Source: Saccharum officinarum
Taxonomy: Eukaryota; Streptophyta; Magnoliopsida; Poales; Poaceae
Reading direction: 5' to 3'
Assembly: GCA_020631735.1 (NCBI GenBank)
Contig: CM036215.1
Coordinates: forward strand, 13,914,346-13,978,345
DNA: 64,000 nt
Part shown: positions 55,901-64,000 of the stretch, one piece after another
How the letters are laid out: every line of letters begins with the position of its first letter
How positions within the stretch are numbered: position 1 is the stretch's first letter
Program-made: the position numbers and the translations under genes
The notes under the pieces: model-generated
Told to the model about the DNA's origin: nothing
The model's database searches: none
What the model saw: only the letters and a program-made list of their open reading frames with translations

Positions 55901-58900
55901 CGATAGCACGGTACGGACAGTGGCCGGCTTGACCACCGGGCTGAAGGTCTCATCGTAGTCGACGCCAGGGCGCTGAGTGAAACCCCGGAGGACCCACCGA
56001 GCCTTGTAGCGCTCGAGAGAGCCGTCGGCCCGGCGCTTGTGGGTCCAAATCCACTTGCCGGTGACGACATTGGCGCCCGGCGGCCGGGGCACCAACTCCC
56101 ACGTCTGGTTGGCGAGTAGCGCGGCGTACTCCTCTTCCATCGCGCGGCGCCAGTGAGGATCCAACAGGGCGTCGCGGACGGAGGAGGGTACCGGAGAGAC
56201 CACCGCGTCGCCGGTCGAAGCCTCGAGGGCGCGAGGCGGCAGGGTGCCAGCCGCGTGTCGTGTCACCATCGGGTGGACATGCCGCGGGTGTCGATGAAGC
56301 AGCGGCGGGTGGTAGACCAGCGGGGCACCACGGGCCGGCGGGGACTGTGGCGGTGGTGTCGGTGTCCCCGGTGGAGAAGGGAGCGCGAGCGGCGGCGGCC
56401 GTGGCCTGCGCTGGTACACCCGTACCGGCGCGGCGAACCTCGACGGAGGTGCCGGGGCAGGTGCCGGGACGGGATCCGGCGTCGGCGACCGACACGACCC
56501 CCCGGGGCAGAAGCGGGGGACGAAGGCCCCAGGTCTGCACCAACCGGAGAGGACGGGGCCGCGCCCGAGGACGACGGACCCGGACCCGCTGGGGATCCGG
56601 GACCGGGGGTCGGCCCGGCGCGCAGCGAAGCGGTACCTGCAGGAGGCCACGAAAAAGGTGGCTGGACCACCGGGTCAGTGGGAAACAGGGAGGGTGGGTC
56701 AGGTACCGGAGGGGTGGTAGTGCTGGAAAAAGGAAAGACGGACTCATCGAACACCACATGGCGAGAGATGAGAACCCGTCGGGAGGTAAGGTCAAAGCAC
56801 CGGTACCCCTTGTGATCCGGGGAGTACCCGAGGAAGACACAGAGCGTGGAGCGAGGGTCCAGCTTGTGGGAAGAAGTGGCAGCGGTGTTGGGGTAACACG
56901 CACACCCAAACACGCGGAGGTGATCGTACCGGGGCGGGGTACCGAAGAGGGCGTGGTGAGGAGTGGGAGCGGGACAAGCCGCGGAAGGAAGGCGGTTAAG
57001 AAGGTAGGTGGAGGTGTGCAGGCCCTCAGCCCAGAAGCGAGCGGGAAGAGAGGCCTGAAACAGAAGGGTACGCACGGTGTCGTTGGTGGTGCGAATCATC
57101 CGCTCAGCCTTGCCATTCTGGGAAGAGGTGTATGGGCAAGACATGCGGAGCTGAACACCGTGAGAGAGGAAGAAGGCACGGGAGGCGGAGTTGTCGAACT
57201 CGCGACCATTGTCACACTGGACGGCCTTGATGGTGAGGCCGAACTGGGTGGACACCCAAGCGAAGAAGTGGAGAATGGCGGGGAAAGCGTCAGACTTTGC
57301 ACGAAGAGGAAAAGTCCAGGAGTAATGAGAGAAATCATCAAGCAGCACAAGATAGAACTTGTAGCCAGAAACACTGATGACAGGAGAGGTCCATAGGTCG
57401 CAATGTATAAGATCAAAGATGTGAGCCGTCTGGGAAGAAGAACGATGGAAAGGAAGACGGACATGACGGCCCAGCTGACACGCATGACACAAATGCTCAT
57501 CGTGAGTCCGAGGACACCGAATGTCAGAACTACGACTGAGCTGCATCAGGGCATCACGACCAGGATGGCCGAGGCGCCGGTGCCAAGTGGTGGAGGAAGG
57601 AGTGGTGGCGAAAGCAGCTGACAAGTGGGTCGGCGAAGAAGACGAAGGTGACGCTGGGAAGCGAAGGGTGTAAAGGGGACCCGTGCTGTCACACCGAAGC
57701 AGAGGACGGCGGGAAGCCAAATCTCTGACAGTGAGGCCGGAAGAGTCAAACTCTACAGAACAGGAATTGTCAGCAGTAAACCGACGAATAGAAAGAAGGT
57801 TGTGAACCATAGAAGGTGCCACAAGAACATCAGGAAGACGAAAGGAGCCATGAGCGCCGGCGGCACCCACAGACGTGACAGGAAGGCAAGACCCATTAGC
57901 GACCATGATGGATGAAGGGTGATAGGAAGAAGGAAGTTGAACGGAAGAGAGAATAGTGGGGTCAGGAGTGGTGTGGTAGGTGGCACCCGAATCGGCGATC
58001 CACTGTGGGCCGACAGGAGTTCTGGGGGCCATTGTGCTGAAGGAGTGTGCCAAGGCCGCCGAGTCCCAACCGGGCGAGGCGCTGTGGCGCCCCGATGGGA
58101 GGAGGAGGCCCGGCGGCCATGGCGTTGCCTGGAGGCGCAGCAGCGCCGCCTGGAGTGGGCACGCCCCCTGGAGACGCAGCAGCAGCCAGGGCGGACGGAT
58201 CGGTGAAGCCCAGGGCGGCAGCAGCAGCCTGGGCGGACGGATCGGTGAAGAAGAGGGCGGGAGAAGGAGCTGGGGGTGGTGGACGGGTGGGAAGGAGGGA
58301 GAGAGGGGCGCCAGGGAGGCCCCCCATCAGTGGTGCGGCCGGAGCTGGAAGGCCACGGCCGGTCAGGCCAGCGGCGGGTGTAGCCCCGACGGGCGGCGCG
58401 CCGGCGGGAGGAGCCCCTCCAGAGAGCACCTGCGCCCAGGAAGGAGGAGAGCGGGTGGGGAAGTAGGAGTAGAGGGTGGGAGGAGGTGGAGGACGGCCAT
58501 CCATGGGGGCAAACGCCGGCGGCGGCGCCCCAGAGGCCGGCGGCGGCCTGGCCAGGCAGGTGCGGCGGGCAGGGAAGAGAAGGAAAGACCTAGGCTGTAG
58601 ATACCATGTTTGGGGAATTATTTTCCATTACTTGGCTAACCCTAGAAGGGTAGCTATATAGTTTCCATACATGGGCCACATGGGCCTTAGCCTCATGGGC
58701 CTAAACACATACTCCAACACATGTAACTCATCCTTTTCATGCAGTTTGAAGTTCAAAGCTTCAGATATGAGGCAAATTTTAGTAGCTAGCAAAGTTACCT
58801 GCATCCACCATGATTCTCAGCTTTTTCTTTCTACTCTAGAGTTCTGACATAGATGTGTACTTCAGCAATGCTATGAATTTAATCCTAGTGGAGCCAGTTC

Positions 58901-61427
58901 TTCTTGTCCTTCACAGCATTGTGGTACAGGAATGAGTTCTATGTCTATATGTATTCCTCAGCTGTGCTTTCGAGGAGCACCTTTGAAGCCCAAACTTGCT
59001 TTTGTTGCCTGAAGCAATCTTATTTTGAAGTTCAGATAATTTAATTCTTTGCATTGCATGCTAATTCTCTGGTCACAAAAAAGCAGTTGATTGCATGCCT
59101 TTAAATCCTTAATTAAACATGTTTGCTAGTGTATTTAAAGAGACAGTTTTATTAACTGGCTTCTTTAGAACTGTTTTTCTTTCAGTGGCACCCAAGCTAT
59201 GTAAAGCTTGATATCAGTCCAATATAAGCATAATGTTGTTTTGTTATTGTCCATGTGGATGCCTATCTTGTTCTATTTATGTAACTTAGTTCTCAATCAA
59301 GATTTGGATATTAATGTTTTGCAGCCGGTGCACTTCTGTTGCATGGGTGCCAGAGCGTGAAGGCATTTTTGTCGTTAGCCATTCTGATGGAAATTTGTAC
59401 GTGTATGATAAAGTGAGCAGCTGTTAGTTATAGAGTTTTGATAATAATTTGGCAAAACTTTATTTTGGACTTTTGGATGATTTTGAATTGATCTTCTATC
59501 TTTGTTGTGTTCAGAACAAGGATGGGAACACAGACTGTACGTTTCCAGCTGTGAAGGATCAATCCCAGTTTATGGTTGCACATGCAAAGTCGAGTAAGGT
59601 ATTTCAGGTTCTTCCGTGACTGCTTTCCTAAAGTGCATTACTTTGGCGAAGCAAGATGCTTTAACAATTAGCATCAGTTAACATTATAACATGTGCTCTT
59701 TTTGGTTGTTGGTATTAGAGAATGGCTCAACACTTCAGCTCTACACAGCATTATGTTAGATACTAAACAGTGATAAGCTACACAGCATTATGTTAGATAC
59801 TAAACAGTGATAATTACCGTATTACTTTTCCTGTCAAAGTTACTCGCAATGACACAAATCTCAAGTATTTAAGAGAGCACTCCATCTCAAATGATTCTAG
59901 GTGCATAATTATGCTTAAGTGACTGAACTAAAATATAAATTTTGTCCTTTAGAAGCGTTAATTTTTTACTTAATTGATTTATGCTTGCATTTCAGTGTTT
60001 GCTTCTAGCATTCAGCAACATTTTTAGTAGCATGCTGTCTGTCTCGAACACTATGCTTCTGTACTACCTCCACTTCAGCAGTGTTATTGGTTTTGATATA
60101 GAATCTTGTAGAATCTATTTTTAGTATTCAGCAACATTTTTAGTAGCATGATGTAGAATCTATTTTTGCTACAAGAACTCTATGGTTCTATGTCTATACT
60201 TCTATGAGTTTACTTGTTAGAGTATCTTGTAAATATTCCTGCTTGACATTTGACTGCGAGAGTTCTGATCAAGGTAGAACATGATTGACCTTGAAAATGT
60301 GGCAATGTAATTATCTGGGATTTATGTCATGAATAACATTACAGAGCAACCCAGTCGCTAGATGGCATATATGTCAAGGTTCGATCAATGCAATTTCCTT
60401 TTCACCAGATGGCGCATACTTGGCAACTGTTGGGAGAGATGGTACTTGCTTTGCCCTAGGCATCTCAAGTTTTTCTTTTTTACTTCATCATAGGATCCAC
60501 TGGTTTTCTTTCTTAAACTAATATTGATAAACAATATGCAGGTTATTTGAGAGTTTTCGATTTTTCAAAGGAACAACTAATATTTGGTGGAAGAAGTTAT
60601 TATGGTGCACTGTTGTGTTGCACTTGGAGGTAAGTGTGAATGGCTTGTGCAGTTTCAATTGTTTGGGAAATATACCCACCTATGTGTTTTCCTTGTTATG
60701 CTCTCTATCTTCTATCCACGTATTCTATGTTTTGTGGTACTTGCTAGTCATGACTCATGCCTGTGCTGCTTGGCAACTAAGTTTGCTGACTGCTCCTGCT
60801 CAGCCTCAATTCTCACAGCTTAAAATATGTTGCTACTAAACTTCTAATGATCACTGGTTGGCTCCATCTGTCAGTGGTTGTTCATGTTGGACAGGTGTCT
60901 TTTTTAAATCCTGTGGTTCACAACACTTTTGAAGCATGGTTTCTTCATGCAATTTTATTTATTTTTTGCTCGGCACCATGGTCAAATATCCCAGTTTCAG
61001 TAAAGTTGCATTGCCTAATTTATTTGATCTCTACATCAATACTTCACTGATTTAGATATCAGCAAATATTTTCTCACTGTTATATGGGTTTGTCACACAA
61101 AATGACATTTCAGCCTCTAATCTATTTATTGTTCTGTCTACAGCTCAGATGGAAAATATCTATTAACAGGAGGTGAAGATGATCTTGTGCAGGTATGGGG
61201 CATGGATGATAGAAAGATAGTTGCTTGGGGTGAAGGACATAATTCATGGGTAATAGTTTCGCCTGCCTTAAATTTTCTCAGTGTCGCTTGTCAAATCTTG
61301 TTCATTGAGGATGCGGCTATTTTTATTCTGGTGGCAGGTTAGTGGAGTTGCTTTTGATTCATATTGGTCCCCACCAAGTTCTGATGGAAATGGAGAAAAT
61401 GTCTATCGCTTTGGTTCTGTTGGTCAG
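52984..61427 (+). CDS. WDR20/CreC-like WD40-repeat protein, first ten exons
   Basis: Ten exons splice in frame with GT-AG borders: 52984-53151, 53593-53913, 53997-54105, 54205-54307, 59325-59412, 59515-59598, 60345-60441, 60542-60629, 61144-61249 and 61338-61427 (1254 bases, 418 codons). The protein starts MAGAPG, continues GLKTYFKTPEGRYKLQYEK and a serine/glycine-rich linker, then WD40 blades such as INAISFSPDGAYLATVGRDG, CTWSSDGKYLLTGGEDD and VSGVAFDSYWSPP. Order and motifs match WDR20 and fungal CreC, which serve as cofactors of USP12/46/CreB-type deubiquitinases. A similar role in plants is inference. The remaining blades lie past the window. Intron 4 holds a copia element in the opposite orientation, and the last visible intron holds an RTE LINE. 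Confidence 0.9.
54470..54582 (-). repeat. 3' LTR of the copia element
   Basis: 113 bp, starts TGTTTGGGGAATTATT and ends ACTCCAACA. Identical by eye to 58607-58719. Confidence 0.95.
54665..58053 (-). pseudogene. Copia protease-integrase-reverse transcriptase-RNase H, one frameshift
   Basis: 58053-56500 carries the protease motif IADSGATYHTT, the integrase zinc domain (WHRRLGHPG, CHACQLGRH) and the catalytic D, D, E in LIHCDLWTSP, LVLLDDFSHYSW and SSQNGKAERMIRT. After a proline-rich linker, a shift near 56490-56520, equivalent to one missing base in a C/G run, moves to the second frame. That frame runs to the stop at 54665 with [39 protein letters not shown], the polymerase site LLYVDDIVLTA, RNase H DADWAGC and SSAEAEYRA, and QFADIFTKGL. 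Because the LTRs are identical, the shift may be a base-calling error rather than decay. Confidence 0.9.
57962..58504 (-). pseudogene. Gag remnant of the copia element
   Basis: Opens MDGRPPPPPTLYSYFP and runs 180 codons of proline- and alanine-rich sequence with a duplicated FTDPSA motif. It lacks the conserved gag core and the CCHC zinc knuckle expected before the protease. Near 58060 the sequence joins, in another frame, DSAALAHSFSTMAP, which normally leads into the protease. An internal deletion removed most of gag, so this copy would need gag from a relative to move. Confidence 0.75.
58607..58719 (-). repeat. 5' LTR of the copia element
   Basis: 113 bp with TG...CA ends. Followed on the plus side by CATGT. 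Confidence 0.95.
58725..59324 (+). other. Rest of WD40 gene intron 4
   Basis: Ordinary T-rich intron sequence with no further repeat ends. It ends in the acceptor TTTTGCAG before 59325. Confidence 0.7.
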
Positions 61428-61549
61428 GTATGCCTAGTTTATATAGCTAGAACTGTAGTTTGAATTTTGAAATATTACAGCACAACCTATGTATGTTCAA
61501 AACATATGGGAATTGTTGCAAGCTCTATGTTGACTGGAAGACTTTCTTA

Positions 61550-64000
61550 AGTCGTCTCAACATAGCCGGTCCCAAGCCCGGGTAAAGGAGGAGGGTGTGT
61601 TAAGGTCTGGCAAACCAACAGTAAAAAAACAGCCACTCTCATGGATTTGAAACCCACAAGAGATTCGTTGGGGCGTAACCCTCTTAGCGACGCGCTACAT
61701 CGGAACCCGGGTGTGGTGTTAAATGGGCAAGGGCCGGGTCGTCATCCCCTTAGTGGCGCGTCGTATCGTGACCCGGGTACGATGAAAAATGAGCAAGGGT
61801 CGGGCCGTCGCAACCTTAGTGGCGCGCTACATCTACGCCCGGGTGTAGTGAAAAATGAGCAAGGGTCTTCGCACTTCCCTCGACGGGTGCGAAGGGTAAG
61901 GAAGCTAGCCGAGCCAACTAGGATTCGTCTAGGTAGCTGGAATGTAGGGTCCCTAACGGGTAAGCTAAGAGAGCTAGTCGATGCAGCAATTAGAAGGCGT
62001 GTAAATATTCTATGCGTTCAGGAGACTAAATGGAAGGGCCAGAAGGCGAAGGAGGTGGAGGATACTGGCTTCAAACTTTGGTACACGGGGACAACAGCGG
62101 GTAGGAATGGTGTAGGCATCTTGATCGATAGGAGCCTTAAGGATGGAGTCGTTGATGTTAGGAGGCAAGGCGACCGGATTATCTTGGTCAAGCTGCTAGT
62201 GGGAGATTCGGCTCTGAATGTGATCAGTGTCTATGCCTCTCAGGTAGGTCTTAGCGAGGGCACCAAGAGGCAGTTTTGGGAAGATCTTGATAGCATGGTT
62301 AGTACCGTGCCTATCAGCGAGAAACTCTTTATAGGAGGAGACCTCAACGGCCATGTTGGTGCGACTAATGTAGGTTTCGAGCGGGTGCACGGGGGGTTCG
62401 GGTATGGTAGTAGGAATCAAGAGGGGGAGGATGTTTTGAACTTCGCGCTGGCCTATGACTTGTTGATAGCGAACACCCTCTTTAGGAAGAGGGAATCTCA
62501 TCTAGTAACCTTTCGTAGTGGACAACACTCGAGCCAGATCGACTTTATCCTTGCAAGGAGGGAGGATAGACGTGCTTGCTTTGATTGTAAGGTGTTACCT
62601 GGGGAGTGTGTTGTCCCTCAACATAAGCTTGTGGTGGCGGACTTTCGCTTTCGGGTACGTGTCCACCGGGACAAACGGGCCAAGATTGCGAGAACGAAGT
62701 GGTGGAAGCTTAGAGGGGAAGCAGCGCAGACGTTTAAGGAGAGGATGCTAGACGAGGGACCTTGGGAAGAAGGAGAAGATGCCGACGACATGTGGCTAAA
62801 GATGACAACATGTGTCCGGAAGGTGGCTTCGGAAGTGTTTGGCGTGAGTAGGGGAGGCAAACGGGAAGCGAAAGACACATGGTGGTGGAATGACGAGGTG
62901 CAAAGGGCTATTAGGGAGAAGAAGGAGTGTTTCAAGCGTCTCCACCATGACAAGAGTGTAGCCAACATCGAGGGCTATAAAATAGCGAAGAGGGTTGCAA
63001 AGCGAGCTGTGAGTGTAGCAAAAGGTCAGGCGTATGATGGCCTTTATCAGCGGCTAGGCACGAAGGAAGGGGAGAAGGACATTTATAGGATGGCTAGAAT
63101 CCGCGAGAGGAAGACAAGGGACATCAACCAAATAAAATGCATCAAGGATGGGACAGATCGACTTCTGGTGAAGGATGAGGAGATCAAGGATAGATGGAGA
63201 GAGTACTTCGACAAGCTGTTTAATGGGGAGAATGAGGGTCCTGCCCTTGAGTTGGACGACTCATTTGACGATACCAACAGACGCTTTGTGAGGAGAATTC
63301 AGGAGACAGAGATCGGAGAGGCTTTGAAGAGGATGAAGGGAGGTAAAGCGATGGGCCTTGATGGTATCCCCATTGAGGTGTAGAGATACCTAGGCGCCAG
63401 AGCGATAGTATGGTTAACTAAGCTTTTTAACCTTATTTTTCGGTCAAACAAGATGCCTGAAGAATGGAGGAGAAGTATATTAGTACCTATCTTCAAGAAC
63501 AAGGGAGATGTTCAAAGTTGTACTAACTACCGTGGGATTAAGTTGATGAGTCATACGATGAAGCTCTGGGAGAGGGTTATCGAGCATCGCCTAAGGAGAG
63601 TGACACATGTGACCCAAAATCAGTTTGGGTTCATGCCTGGTAGGTCGACCATGGAGGCGATTTTCTTATTACGACAATTGATGGAGAGATATAGGGAGCA
63701 GAAGAAGGACTTGCACATGGTCTTTATTGACCTCGAGAAGGCATATGACAAAGTACCGAGAAATGTCATGTGGTGGGCCTTGGAAAAGCACAAAGTCCCA
63801 ACTAAGTACGTTACCCTCATCAAGGATATGTACAGGGATGTGGTGACGTTTGTCCGAACATGTGATGGCGACACCAGTGACTTTCCAATTAAAATAGGAC
63901 TGCATCAGGGGTCAGCTTTGAGCCCTTATTTATTTGCTTTGGTGATGGATGAGGTCACAAGGGACATACAAGGTGATATCCCTTGGTGTATGCTCTTTGC
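61550..64000 (+). mobile_element. RTE-type LINE, cut by the window edge
   Basis: The leader around 61562 (CATAGCCGGTCCCAAGCCCG, GGTAAAGGAGGAGGGTG) is typical of plant RTE elements. It is followed by an endonuclease and reverse transcriptase frame. The exact 5' boundary is uncertain. It lies in an intron of the WD40 gene in the same orientation. Confidence 0.85.
61641..64000 (+). pseudogene. RTE ORF: endonuclease and reverse transcriptase, with a nonsense codon
   Basis: The ORF starts MDLKPTRDSLG and has three tandem units with LSGALH/PGVVKNEQGS-type sequence (residues about 12-75). The endonuclease follows with LGSWNVGSLTGK, ILCVQETKWKG, FIGGDLNGHVG and SQIDFILARR, covering the metal-binding N, E, D and SxIDF motifs of APE-type nucleases. 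A charged linker leads to the polymerase. The frame stops at a TAG at 63381-63383 where relatives have tryptophan. It then continues without a shift through [52 protein letters not shown] and [14 protein letters not shown] up to the edge. Such enzymes nick target DNA and copy element RNA in place. Confidence 0.9.

Larger units (their letters stand above)
54470..58719 (-). mobile_element. Young gag-deleted Ty1-copia element with 113-bp LTRs
   Basis: Bounded by a perfect CATGT duplication (54465-54469 and 58720-58724). The two 113-bp LTRs (54470-54582 and 58607-58719) appear identical base for base, which means a very recent insertion. In minus orientation the primer site TGGTATCTACAGCC follows the right LTR and a G-rich purine tract precedes the left one. 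The internal region is only about 4.0 kb because most of gag is missing, while protease to RNase H remains. It sits inside intron 4 of the WD40 gene, antisense to it. Confidence 0.93.

Noticed and set aside
54764..57396. Plus-strand open frames of 232, 142 and 378 codons
   Set aside because: They are antisense shadows of the copia pol frames, which carry all the catalytic motifs.

Overview
This is a nuclear chromosome segment from a grass. The codon and intron style, the dense MITEs, the SIRE, Tekay-like, CACTA, hAT and RTE elements and a grass-type DUF6598 fragment all point to a panicoid of the sorghum, Miscanthus or sugarcane group (Andropogoneae). The species is an inference. A run of exactly 100 N at 13486-13585 marks a scaffold gap, so this is a draft assembly.

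Only three host loci can be supported. (1) A DUF6598 gene fragment lies on the minus strand at 480-1330. (2) A single-exon class I TCP (PCF) transcription factor gene lies on the minus strand at about 8910-7658, with an apparent one-base deletion that breaks its reading frame after the TCP domain. (3) The first ten coding exons of a WDR20/CreC-type WD40 gene lie on the plus strand from 52984 to 61427. They give 418 in-frame codons and the gene runs off the right edge.

Almost everything else is mobile DNA or its debris. From 1 to 7 kb there are MITEs and a 706-bp hAT-type element with an 8-bp target duplication. From 9.3 to 12.4 kb, upstream of the TCP gene, there is a non-LTR-type insertion followed by an array of repeats of about 245 bp. 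That array is cut by a SIRE/Maximus-type Ty1-copia element (12385-26934, minus orientation, 5-bp target duplication GACTA) with an envelope-like third ORF. The array then resumes, and it is followed at 28 kb by a second, diverged copy of the TCP upstream region, so the locus is a tandem segmental duplication. From 29.2 to 34.0 kb there is a 4.8-kb solo LTR (target duplication TATAC). From 34 to 52 kb lies a gene-poor MITE field with at least 19 copies of one family, nested Tourist elements, Stowaways, a CACTA element, a retroelement RNase H fragment split by a MITE, a SINE-like sequence and a long inverted repeat.

The WD40 gene carries two intronic insertions. One is a copia element with two 113-bp LTRs that I read as identical, lacking most of gag (54470-58719). 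The other is an RTE-type LINE beginning near 61.55 kb and running off the window. Both look like ordinary intron growth, because the flanking exons still splice in frame.

I found no clear new gene system. The most unusual signals are the MITE family with 3-bp target duplications that do not follow TWA, the tandem duplication and satellite-like array upstream of the TCP gene, the repeated CCGGACGCG motif in the SIRE LTR and spacer, and the roughly 180-bp periodicity inside the solo LTR.
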